64,000 nucleotides of DNA from Acidobacteriota bacterium (GCA_016213725.1 JACQZS010000135.1:28030-92029); one strand, 5' to 3'; counted from the first letter of the stretch, positions 9,961 through 18,966 are shown. Notes: generated by a model not told the origin, from the sequence alone. Made by a program: numbers and translations.

Positions 9961-12819
9961 ATGCTGATTCTGCTCTCCTTCACAGAAGCTGCTGAGCGTC
10001 TGGGTATCCATCCTGACGAGTGCTTTGAGCTCGTCCAGAACGGCCAGCTGACGCCAATAAGGGTAGATCCGAATTGGTACATCGATGAGCGCGCTGTAGA
10101 AGAACTTCGCCGGAAGCGACAAGCCCCGACTCCAACCGACCCATACGCGATTGCTAATCAGTTCCTGTATCCAAGGACCCGGGCGTATGCTTCACTGACC
10201 AATAAAGAGTTCTCGGACCTTCTAAGCGAAATCAGCTCACTGCCACTCTGCGATACTGCCGAAAAGCGCGCTCAGCTAGAATCGAGCCGGCTTCTCGCAA
10301 GCCTTCCACTGCTCGCGAACGCGATTGGCAGAACCCTCGTGGGGGAGCCTGCCGATGATCGCAGGTCCCTCCACACTCAGAGATTGCGCGGGCTCTGGAG
10401 TGCCTGCGAACGGGTAGCAGGACCGGGACTCGATGGGCGGGGCTTTGCCGCCTTCCTGATCTCGGCATCCAAAGGTATGTCCGATGACCCCACCCTTCTT
10501 GTAGACATTGCCATGGCGGCGCAGAACCACGGCCGCGTTCCCGGCGACTTCGTCTGGAAAGATCCGACCGAGATGGAATCGAACCTCGTTGAGAGTGCAC
10601 GTTACGCAATCCGGAATCAGGATCTCGCATTTCTGAAGCGATGCATTGCCGCCTCAACTTTACTGGGCGTGCGATTTCAATCGGGAACATGGTCGCTCCT
10701 GGCGAAGCACTGCGGCGAAGTGCCCGCACCCGACTCGCTGGAGTGCGTTTGGAGTTCTTCTGCCCCTTCGCACAGCTCGTTTGGCGTACGCGAATGGAGA
10801 GCACTCATCAACGCCGCAGTGGAGTGTGACAACGTTGGTCTGGCTCGATCGATCTTCCTCGAGTGGGAGGCTAATGGGCTGATCGGCGCGAACGCTCTTC
10901 TCGGTGTTATGGCACAAGCATTCAAGGATCTCGGTGATGGGGGCCTCCTAAGTGAGGTCCTTGACCTGGGAGCGAAGGCCAAGGAACTCAGCTCCGCCAC
11001 TTGGGGCAGCTTGTTTAACGCAGCTGGAGATCTCGATGATGAAGGCTCATCTTTGTACAGGCTTTGGACCTCATGCCGCGAGCAAAAGGCCAGCCTCGAT
11101 GCTGGTGCACTGGGATCGTTGGCAGCGGCGAGTGGTACAGCACAACGGGGCGACATATTGACCGAGTGTTGGAATTCAGTAGTCGCATCGGAGGTAGAGC
11201 TGAATGCGATCGCTTGGGGTTCCTTCGCCTCAGCAGCGGGCGAATGCAGCGATGCAGCAATCCTGGAAAAGGTGTTTGAAGCCTGGTCGCCGACGACGGA
11301 CACTCTTCAACGGGGGGAGCACGGGATCTGGGGGTCGTTCTTTCAGGCCGCCGCCACGCTGAAGCGCGCCGACCTGCTACTTTCCTTTTTCGAAAAGCTC
11401 GAATCACTCGTTGATCACACCGTATTGCGGCACCGTGGGACGTTGGACCCCCTTCTTTGGTCGCTCAGTGCGCAACTGGACGACCGTGTTGTCGGCACTC
11501 GGATCCAAGATATGCTCTCAGGTGCAATACTTGACACCGAGCACTGCTTCGATGTTCTGACCTCGCACTCGCCGGCCGCCAGTTGGGATTCCAGCGGCCA
11601 ATTCGAGGGCGCCGCACGTTGCCTAATGCGTTGGCTGATCAACCAGTCGTATCGGTCACCGGAACATTTCATCGAGATCCTAGATCAATTCATCGATAGG
11701 CTATTTCAGATACGCCAAGACCGGACGAGGCTCTGGCATGCTTTAATAAGCCGCTCACAGGAGTCCTACGTCGGATGCCTTAGACGTCGCTGTCTTGAGC
11801 ACCTTGGTCAGAGCTTCTCGTATCTCGATTCCCTGACCCCCACTGAGCTGGTAGCCGAACTCCGCAAAGCAAATAGCGGTGTCGTTGCCCGGATCGTCGA
11901 CTTTCTCCAGACCGGTCTTGCACAGGTTCTTCCTGGCACGGAAAGTCAATGCACGTCACTAGACGACGAGCAGAGAAAAGTGGTCAACTACTTGGTCCAA
12001 AATCAGCGGACTTTCCTGCAGAGCCACGTCCGGGAGGATCCGGCCGCCTTCTTTGAGACTACCTTCAGCCTCGTTCAGTCTGCGAATCTTGCGGCGGTGT
12101 CCTCAAGCATCGCGAGGCACTTTCTCTTCTGTCTCATCCGTGAAATGTCCGCTGCTGTTTGGGAGGAGCTCTTCGAACCATTCCGGAAGGGTGTGCACAG
12201 CGCAAAGAACACTTTTATCCAACAATTCTCAGCCGTGCTTAACAAGGATGACCTGCCGGCACACTTCGCCGAAGAGGTCGCCGCGAACGCCCGCCGCTTC
12301 CTTCGCGACCTGGGCCACGCTTTGCGTGAATCAGCACCGCGCGAAGCGAAGGCCATCAATGTTGCCTTTGATGTACTGGTCCATCTTGTCGGACAGCGCG
12401 GGCGCCTTCCCACCACAAAAATCAACGTTCCGCGTCCTTTCTGTATCGCCGCGTGGGATGGTGCTAAACGCGAGATCATCATCCCGTTGCTTAAGGAGCT
12501 CAGGTCCAATGCCGAGACTGCCCTCCGACGGTTGCCGTCGGATCAGCAATTCTTCGAGGTTTCACTCGGTGAGGCCTCCGGCGAAGAAGAAGGCTACGCC
12601 GTACTGACCGTCGCCAACGCATGGGGTGGTGGCGGCTCAGCGTCAGAGTACTCTACCGGGATCGGACTTGGAGCCATCCAGCGATGGGCAAACCGGTTAG
12701 AGTACAAGGGAAAGATCGGTTTTGCTGTTCCTGATCAGGAGATCCGGACGCAGCAATCGTTTTGGGTGTGGCGCGTCTACCTGCACCTTCCCGAACTCGA
12801 AGCCGAGTCGGCCTTATGA
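9961..12819 (+). CDS. 952-aa protein: N-terminal HTH/excisionase-like, ~35-aa PPR-like helical repeats, C-terminal HATPase_c-like domain
   Basis: N-terminus LSFTEAAERLGIHPDECFELVQNGQLTPIRV..WYIDERAVEEL. Repeats such as ATWGSLFNAAGDLDDEGSSLYRLWTSCREQKASLD (35 aa). C-terminal N-box IIPLLKELRSNAETAL, LTVANAWGGGGSA, and G-box STGIGLGAIQRWANRLEYKGKIGF. Confidence 0.75.
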   Translation: MLILLSFTEAAERLGIHPDECFELVQNGQLTPIRVDPNWYIDERAVEELRRKRQAPTPTDPYAIANQFLYPRTRAYASLTNKEFSDLLSEISSLPLCDTAEKRAQLESSRLLASLPLLANAIGRTLVGEPADDRRSLHTQRLRGLWSACERVAGPGLDGRGFAAFLISASKGMSDDPTLLVDIAMAAQNHGRVPGDFVWKDPTEMESNLVESARYAIRNQDLAFLKRCIAASTLLGVRFQSGTWSLLAKHCGEVPAPDSLECVWSSSAPSHSSFGVREWRALINAAVECDNVGLARSIFLEWEANGLIGANALLGVMAQAFKDLGDGGLLSEVLDLGAKAKELSSATWGSLFNAAGDLDDEGSSLYRLWTSCREQKASLDAGALGSLAAASGTAQRGDILTECWNSVVASEVELNAIAWGSFASAAGECSDAAILEKVFEAWSPTTDTLQRGEHGIWGSFFQAAATLKRADLLLSFFEKLESLVDHTVLRHRGTLDPLLWSLSAQLDDRVVGTRIQDMLSGAILDTEHCFDVLTSHSPAASWDSSGQFEGAARCLMRWLINQSYRSPEHFIEILDQFIDRLFQIRQDRTRLWHALISRSQESYVGCLRRRCLEHLGQSFSYLDSLTPTELVAELRKANSGVVARIVDFLQTGLAQVLPGTESQCTSLDDEQRKVVNYLVQNQRTFLQSHVREDPAAFFETTFSLVQSANLAAVSSSIARHFLFCLIREMSAAVWEELFEPFRKGVHSAKNTFIQQFSAVLNKDDLPAHFAEEVAANARRFLRDLGHALRESAPREAKAINVAFDVLVHLVGQRGRLPTTKINVPRPFCIAAWDGAKREIIIPLLKELRSNAETALRRLPSDQQFFEVSLGEASGEEEGYAVLTVANAWGGGGSASEYSTGIGLGAIQRWANRLEYKGKIGFAVPDQEIRTQQSFWVWRVYLHLPELEAESAL

Positions 12820-14555
12820 CGCCACCCAGTGGGTGTAGAGTCCTTATACTCGATGATGACGTTGGCTACGCACTGCGGGTCGCGGTTGAGTTGACGAAAG
12901 TCGATCCGGTCCTGCTGGGCGGTGCAGTCCTTGAAATCACGCTCTGCAACAACGCCTGTTACATTGCTGAATGCGTGAAGCAGCGTGAGCCTCGCTGGGA
13001 TGTCGTGCTAGGGGACGTCTTCATGTGCAGGCCCAGTCGGACGCCTGCTTCTCCCCGCTCTCCTTCTGTGGTGCCTGTGACTCGGGAGCTAGATGGGCAG
13101 AAGTTCACTTCTCTCGAGTATGACTACCGCTGGAACAAAACATCGGCATCCGCACGCAGCGATGAAGGGGGCTTCCTTGTAGCGGATGCAATCCTTGAGG
13201 CCAGATCCAGTTCCGCGTCGCCGCAGGAGACCACATTGGTGCTGATCTCATCGGTCTTGAGCGGCCGCGAGCGCCGTCGGCTTCATAAGTATCTCTCGGA
13301 ATCCGACGGGTACATCCGATACTTCGACAAGGCCGAGTGGGACACAGCGGGTGGCGGCCCAGTTCTGCTTTCCGCCCGGCTCTTCAAATGGGCACTGGTA
13401 GATGAGATAACCTGGCGATTCTCTCGGCGCTTGGGTGGGCTCCAGCATCCAACCCCGCGGCTGCCGCTACTCGCGACGTCTCCTGCGATGCAGGAGGCTC
13501 AAGTTCGGGCGGCGCGGCTGGCCGCAGATCGCAGTGTCAGGACGATTTTCATATCAGGTCCGGTTGGATCCGGAAAGAAGACAATCGCTGCGGACATTGC
13601 CTTTCGCCGCTGTCAGCTCCTAGCTGGCTCGCCCAGGGTGCTTTCCATCGTCGCACGAGGGTTGGATGTTGAGAAAGTGAGAGCCGAAGTTTCCGCCGCT
13701 GCACTTCCAACTGTTCTGTCGGTCGATGAGATCACGGAGTTGTCGCCGACGGCGCAGCTCAAGTTGGAGGAACTTGTTACAGGCGCGGGCACCTTGGTGG
13801 AATTGGCATTGCTTTTATCTCGCCACCAGGTCGGTTACCTGAAGAAGCTTTGTGAACAGGGGCTCCTGCTGGATGTGTGGCTGAAGCGCGCCATTTCTGA
13901 TTTCATCGTTTTGCGGCCACTTGAAGAACGGCGCGAGGACATTACCGCTCTGGCGTCTGCTGTGGCTTGGTCTGTGCGCCCAGGTCTTTCTCTGAGCAGC
14001 GACGCTCTTGACTGGTTGCAAGAGCGAAGTTGGCCACTCAACGGAGCTCAGTTAGCCGCCGTCGTTAACGATGCTTCACGGATGTGTGCCGCGGCGATTG
14101 TTAACGCCACCGACGTTTCCGAGGCGTATCGCAGGGTCGCACTGGAACTGAATCTACCCACTAACGTGGACGCGGGTCCCGCTTCGGCTTTTGCGGCATT
14201 AACGGCGCCGGGACGAAAGCGTCGCACTGCCGAGGAGAAGCAGGCGATTATTGACTTCCACAGAAGAGTCAACCAGGAAATCCGCGAGTTGGCGAGGGAG
14301 TTGAAGTTCAATCACGACTTGACCTTGGACGATCTGCGCCGCATGAAGCCGGATCTGCAACTCTGGCAGATCAGCCAAGCCGACCGGCTGAAACAGATAT
14401 TCGACAGATGGCGCGGTGACCTAAAGAGGAATGCGCGTGTGGATGTTGCTGAAATTGTTGACAACATTGTCTTCCCGCTACATGGTCTGACATCCTCCTC
14501 GAACATTAAGAAGTTCAAAAGAGAGTTGCGCCAGTCCAAGCACCCCTCAACATAG
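12816..14555 (+). CDS. REC-like receiver + NtrC-like AAA+ ATPase, non-canonical response regulator
   Basis: RVLILDDDVGYALRV and WDVVLGDVFM (receiver acidic pocket and phospho-Asp), YIRYFDKAEW (conserved Lys). GPVGSGKKTIA (Walker A), VLSVDEITELSPTAQLKLEEL (Walker B), FIVLRPLEERREDI, SSDALDWLQERSWPLNGAQLAAVVNDA (sigma54-AAA C-subdomain). ATGA overlap with the upstream gene. Confidence 0.75.
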   Translation: MTPPSGCRVLILDDDVGYALRVAVELTKVDPVLLGGAVLEITLCNNACYIAECVKQREPRWDVVLGDVFMCRPSRTPASPRSPSVVPVTRELDGQKFTSLEYDYRWNKTSASARSDEGGFLVADAILEARSSSASPQETTLVLISSVLSGRERRRLHKYLSESDGYIRYFDKAEWDTAGGGPVLLSARLFKWALVDEITWRFSRRLGGLQHPTPRLPLLATSPAMQEAQVRAARLAADRSVRTIFISGPVGSGKKTIAADIAFRRCQLLAGSPRVLSIVARGLDVEKVRAEVSAAALPTVLSVDEITELSPTAQLKLEELVTGAGTLVELALLLSRHQVGYLKKLCEQGLLLDVWLKRAISDFIVLRPLEERREDITALASAVAWSVRPGLSLSSDALDWLQERSWPLNGAQLAAVVNDASRMCAAAIVNATDVSEAYRRVALELNLPTNVDAGPASAFAALTAPGRKRRTAEEKQAIIDFHRRVNQEIRELARELKFNHDLTLDDLRRMKPDLQLWQISQADRLKQIFDRWRGDLKRNARVDVAEIVDNIVFPLHGLTSSSNIKKFKRELRQSKHPST

Positions 14556-14856
14556 TCCGATTCGGAACAACAAAATCCCGCCATGGCGGCACAACGCCAA
14601 CGGCCGGTGTTGGTACCCGGCTGGGTGCAAATCGAACCGTCAGTTGAGGCCGGACCGGGCTGACTGCGGAGCTGAGCCCTTCCAGTAGTACCCCTCAGTA
14701 CCCCCAACGTACCCAGAAGTCGTTTTGTTGCATAGCCTTGAAGTACCCCGCCCGCTCCGCCGCACACTGGGCCTGTAAGGACTCCGGCGGAGCCGGGAGC
14801 GGCCGACGGCGTCCCGGTTGAACGCTCCCAAATTCAGAAAAGGGGGTCTGAGGACG

Positions 14857-16077
14857 ATGCCAAACGGATTTGAACAGCTATTGGGTTCCACCTCGCTGTG
14901 GATCTACGTCGCGGTGTTCGGGACGGCAGTCTTAGAGGGTTTCGTGCTGACGACTTTCGCAATCAACGGGACGATCGGGTTTGTCGCGCTCGGCGGCCTG
15001 CTGGCGAAAGGGTACCTCAATCCACCGGCGGTTGTCGCCTCCATCTACTTCGGGACCATGGTGGGCGACGGATTGACCTTTATTCTTTCGACGCGGTTAC
15101 AGCGGATTCGCGCAATCGCTCGACATCAGCGGAGAATTGAAAAATACCGGATGCCGCTCGTGCAGCGCCCGTTCCGGTTCCTTGTGTTGTGCCATCTGAC
15201 GCCGTACCTCAAGGGCGTGAGTGCATTGCTGGCCGGCGGCGTGTTGCCGTGGCGCACGTGGATCCGGGCAGAGGCTGTGGGGGCGTTTTGCGGCACGCTG
15301 CTTTTTACGGGCCTGGGCGCCCTGGGCACCACAGTCGTCCTGAACGCTCGTCACCAGAACGCGGCCAGCGCTTCGTCCGGTTTCGCCGTGCTGGTGGCCG
15401 TGGTGGTGATATGGATGCGCGCGTTGCGGCCCTGCCGGATTGCCGGGATTTGCGAAACCCGGTCGGACCCACGGTTGAGGGGAAGGAACTGGAAACGACT
15501 TTTCTTTGTCGTTTACTACCCATTCTGGAAACCGATCCGAATGGTCGAGGCGGCGCTGCGCCTGTTGCCAACGCGTTCTTGCCGCCCGGACCTCGCGCAA
15601 TCGTTTCCTGACGCCATGCCGGGTGACATCTTTCTCGTTCGGCTACACGCGCCGGCGCCTTGGGGCAAGTGGGCGCACACGGCGATCGCGATCGATCGGG
15701 ACCGTTTCTGTCATGGCTTCGGGAAGGTGATTACTGAACACCAGTTTGACGGTTTCCCCGTGCGGTACACGATCGCGCACCTGCGGGTCAAGTGTACGCC
15801 AGAGGAGGCGGCGCGCGCGGCATCTGCCGCGGCTCAGATGATCGGCAGGCCTGTCTCAATTTTGGCGCGCCCGGGCGACACCTCCAAATTCAGCTGCACC
15901 TCGCTCGCGTGCTACGCCTACTCCTCGGTCGGCATCACGCTGGGCCCGGAGAATACCGGGCGCGTCGTCCCGGACGATCTCTTCCGCTCGCCGCAAGTGG
16001 AATTGATCCGATTGGTCTTCACGGAAGGCCGGATGGAGCGCAAAGGAGCTGATCATGCTGAGCAGCAACTCGTTTGA
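14857..16077 (+). CDS. DedA/SNARE-associated membrane domain fused to permuted papain-like (YiiX/NlpC-type) domain
   Basis: N-terminal multi-TM DedA-like region (AVFGTAVLEGFVLTTFAINGTIGFVALGGLLAKG...FRFLVLCHLTPYLKGVSALLAGG). C-terminal PGDIFLVRLHAPAPWGKWAHTAIAIDRDRFCHGFG...SKFSCTSLACYAYSSVGI. Confidence 0.72.
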   Translation: MPNGFEQLLGSTSLWIYVAVFGTAVLEGFVLTTFAINGTIGFVALGGLLAKGYLNPPAVVASIYFGTMVGDGLTFILSTRLQRIRAIARHQRRIEKYRMPLVQRPFRFLVLCHLTPYLKGVSALLAGGVLPWRTWIRAEAVGAFCGTLLFTGLGALGTTVVLNARHQNAASASSGFAVLVAVVVIWMRALRPCRIAGICETRSDPRLRGRNWKRLFFVVYYPFWKPIRMVEAALRLLPTRSCRPDLAQSFPDAMPGDIFLVRLHAPAPWGKWAHTAIAIDRDRFCHGFGKVITEHQFDGFPVRYTIAHLRVKCTPEEAARAASAAAQMIGRPVSILARPGDTSKFSCTSLACYAYSSVGITLGPENTGRVVPDDLFRSPQVELIRLVFTEGRMERKGADHAEQQLV

Positions 16078-17485
16078 TGCTGAGCGTTGTCAGCACGTCG
16101 CTGAGGGTCTCCGTAGGGTGGGCTACCACCCTGCGGAGGCCGCCGGCGCACGCAGCGCCACGTGGCGCGTCTCACCTAAGCCGCTCACGTTGCCGCACGG
16201 GTACGTCGAGTGGCTCCAAACGCTCGGCCGGCATCTACACGCGTTCAATCGTGCCCTCGACGACCTCTATCTCGATAGTGTGTGTGGGCGCGAGCCGGAA
16301 TGGATCGCTCGCTACCTGGAACAGGGTAAGCCGGAAAGCCTGGTGCGCTACGGCCGGACGCGTCAGGTTAGGAGATCCTGCCCGACAGTCATCAGGCCGG
16401 ATGTCATCCCCACGCCGACGGGCATGTTGATCACGGAACTCGATGCAGTTCCCGGCGGGATGGGGATCATCGCCTGCCTGTACGAGATCTACCGAGCGCT
16501 GGGATTCCACCTTATCGCAGATGACGTACCACTTCCCGGCGCATTTGCAGCCATGGTGGAAGCCGTTGCCGGCGCGGAGGCTCCGCGTCTGGCGATCGTG
16601 GTGTCGGACGAATCCGCCTCGTATCGATCGGAAATGGCGTACTTGGCGGAAAAGCTGACGGAGTATGGTATATCGGCGCGAGCGGTGGCGCCGGAGGATC
16701 TCCGCTACTCCGACTCCAGCGTGGCGGTGGAAGGCGCATCCGGCGAAGTCGAAGTCGATGTGGTGTACAGATTCTTCGAGCTCTTCGACTTGCCCAACGT
16801 CGCCAATGCGGAACTGCTGATGCGGCTCAATGCGAGGAACCGCGTTGCGGTCGTGCCACCGTTCCGTGCGTTCTTCGAGGAGAAACTGGCGATGGGCATG
16901 TTACACCACCCGGTTCTCGCACCTCGATGGGAAAAAGGACTGGGCAACGCAGGATTTACCTTCTTGAAGGAGTGCTTTGCGCCGACGTGGATCCTCGACC
17001 CGGCCCCCGTGCCGCCGTATGCGGCGATTCCGGGGCTCACCGCAGGCGGCGCGGCGGTGAACTCGTGGGACCGGTTGAAAGACCTTGGGCGCAGGCAACG
17101 GGAGTTCGTCATCAAGCCGTCCGGTTTTTCGGAACGCGCCTGGGGGAGCCGCGGCGTGATCGTCGGCCACGACATCTCTACTCCCGAGTGGAATGCGGCG
17201 CTGGAACAGGCGCTCGCCAGTTTCGTGGAGACGCCGCATGTTCTGCAGGAGTTCCGGACGGGCCGGCAGTTCGAGGGCCTGTTCTACGACACAGCCGCCG
17301 GCGCGATGCGCACGATCCCGTGCCGAGCGAGGCTGTCGCCGTATTTCCTCGCAACGGACGAAGATATCAGACTCACGGCCGTAATGGCGACGTTGTGCCC
17401 CCTCGATAAGAAAAAGATCCACGGCATGCCCGAAGCGATTATCGTGCCTTGCGCAGTGGAGGAAACGGACGGTACCGAGCTGTGA
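16055..17485 (+). CDS. ATP-grasp-like ligase (glutathionylspermidine-synthase-like/circularly permuted type suspected)
   Basis: PTGMLITELDAVPGGMGIIACLYEIYR; REFVIKPSGFSERAWGSRGVIVG...FVETPHVLQEFRTGRQFEGLFYD (ATP-grasp-like Lys and Glu motifs). Overlaps the upstream ORF. Confidence 0.6.
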   Translation: MLSSNSFDAERCQHVAEGLRRVGYHPAEAAGARSATWRVSPKPLTLPHGYVEWLQTLGRHLHAFNRALDDLYLDSVCGREPEWIARYLEQGKPESLVRYGRTRQVRRSCPTVIRPDVIPTPTGMLITELDAVPGGMGIIACLYEIYRALGFHLIADDVPLPGAFAAMVEAVAGAEAPRLAIVVSDESASYRSEMAYLAEKLTEYGISARAVAPEDLRYSDSSVAVEGASGEVEVDVVYRFFELFDLPNVANAELLMRLNARNRVAVVPPFRAFFEEKLAMGMLHHPVLAPRWEKGLGNAGFTFLKECFAPTWILDPAPVPPYAAIPGLTAGGAAVNSWDRLKDLGRRQREFVIKPSGFSERAWGSRGVIVGHDISTPEWNAALEQALASFVETPHVLQEFRTGRQFEGLFYDTAAGAMRTIPCRARLSPYFLATDEDIRLTAVMATLCPLDKKKIHGMPEAIIVPCAVEETDGTEL

Positions 17486-18966
17486 ATCTAATCAAGTCAC
17501 TTCCCGCTTCGGCACCACCCGTACTAGTCGCACACCAGCCGTATGAGTATCGGCGCCGACAGGTCGAAGAACCCGATTGGAGGCGCCTGCCGGGGTACGC
17601 ACATGTCTCCCGCACCGAGTGGCGCGATGCTACATGGCAGCGCAGGAACTCCGTCACCAGCGTGACAGGGCTATTAAGCGTCTTCGGCCGCTTTCTTCCG
17701 GCGGATCTCGCACGATCGATCGAAGCCGACCGCAGGCAACTGGCTACGATGGGCATGCGCGTCACGCCACAGGCTCTGAACACGATGGACGAGCGCAATC
17801 TCTGGGACGATCCGATCCGTCGGTACGTGTTGCCGGCCGCCGCTGACCGTGAGCCCGTGTGGCATACTCATCCGGAAGCGCGGCGCGACAGCCTGCGTGA
17901 AACAGAAATGTCGGTGGTCGAGGGGCTGGTATGGCGGTACCCTACGAAAGCCCTCATCGAACTGGCGGCCAGTTGTCCCCTCTACTGCGGCCACTGCACC
18001 CGGATGGACCTGGTGGGTCCGGACGTGCCCGCCGTCACGAAGCGGCGGCTGGGCCTCCGACTGAACGAACGGCTCGATGGCATCTTTTCCTTCCTGGCCG
18101 CCACGCCGTCCATCCGCGACGTGGTGATCTCCGGGGGTGACATCTCGAATGTGTCGCCGGAGCTCCTGGAGGCCTTCGTGACGCGGCTCTTGGCGATCAG
18201 CCACATCCGAAGCTTCCGTCTGGCGACGAAGGCGGTCGTTGCCCTGCCTCAGTACTTTTTCCAGGATTCCGTGCTGCGGACCCTCGAGCGTATCGCGCGT
18301 CGCGCCCGATCGGCGAACGTGGACATGGCCGTTCACACGCACTCGAACCACGTGGCTTCCATCACGCCGCTGGTTTGCGAAGCTGCCGCCAGGCTCTACG
18401 ACGTCGGCATTCCGGTCATTCGCAATCAGGGCGTCCTGATGCGCACAATCAACGATTCGGCCGCCGCGCTGCTCGACCTCTGCTTCGCGTTGCTCGACGC
18501 GTGCCGAATCACTCCCTACTACTTCTATCAGTGCGACATGATCCCGCACGGCGAACACTGGCGTATCTCCCTTCACCAGGCACAGCAGATTCAATCCGAG
18601 ATCATGGGCTATCTGCCGGGCTTCGCCACCCCTAGGATCGTGTGCGATGTCCCGTGTCTTGGCAAACGCTGGGTCCACCAAGCAGAGTCCTACGACCGCG
18701 TGCTTGGCATCTCGTACTGGAGCAAGAATTACTGGACAACGATTGACAACCTGGATGAGGTGGCTCCTACTCAGCACAAGTATCTCTATTTCGATCCGAT
18801 CGTCGAGTTGCCCCCAGATGGCCAGAGGTATTGGGAACTTAAGCAGGAACGCGACGGTCTTGTCGGTTTAGCCGGCGTGGGTGGGGCTTCGAACCGTCAA
18901 CCTCTCGCACGGGCAGAGGACCACGACGGACACAATCAAAAGCAAGGACCTTGGCGCATCCGCTGA
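17482..18966 (+). CDS. KamA-like (lysine 2,3-aminomutase family) radical SAM enzyme
   Basis: EPDWRRLPGYAHVSRTEWRDATWQRRNSV (KamA-type N-terminus); ELAASCPLYCGHCTRMDLVG (CxxxCxxC 4Fe-4S); VVISGGDISNVSPELLE; FYQCDMIPHGEHWRISL. GTG start overlaps the preceding TGA (GTGA). Confidence 0.85.
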   Translation: MNLIKSLPASAPPVLVAHQPYEYRRRQVEEPDWRRLPGYAHVSRTEWRDATWQRRNSVTSVTGLLSVFGRFLPADLARSIEADRRQLATMGMRVTPQALNTMDERNLWDDPIRRYVLPAAADREPVWHTHPEARRDSLRETEMSVVEGLVWRYPTKALIELAASCPLYCGHCTRMDLVGPDVPAVTKRRLGLRLNERLDGIFSFLAATPSIRDVVISGGDISNVSPELLEAFVTRLLAISHIRSFRLATKAVVALPQYFFQDSVLRTLERIARRARSANVDMAVHTHSNHVASITPLVCEAAARLYDVGIPVIRNQGVLMRTINDSAAALLDLCFALLDACRITPYYFYQCDMIPHGEHWRISLHQAQQIQSEIMGYLPGFATPRIVCDVPCLGKRWVHQAESYDRVLGISYWSKNYWTTIDNLDEVAPTQHKYLYFDPIVELPPDGQRYWELKQERDGLVGLAGVGGASNRQPLARAEDHDGHNQKQGPWRIR

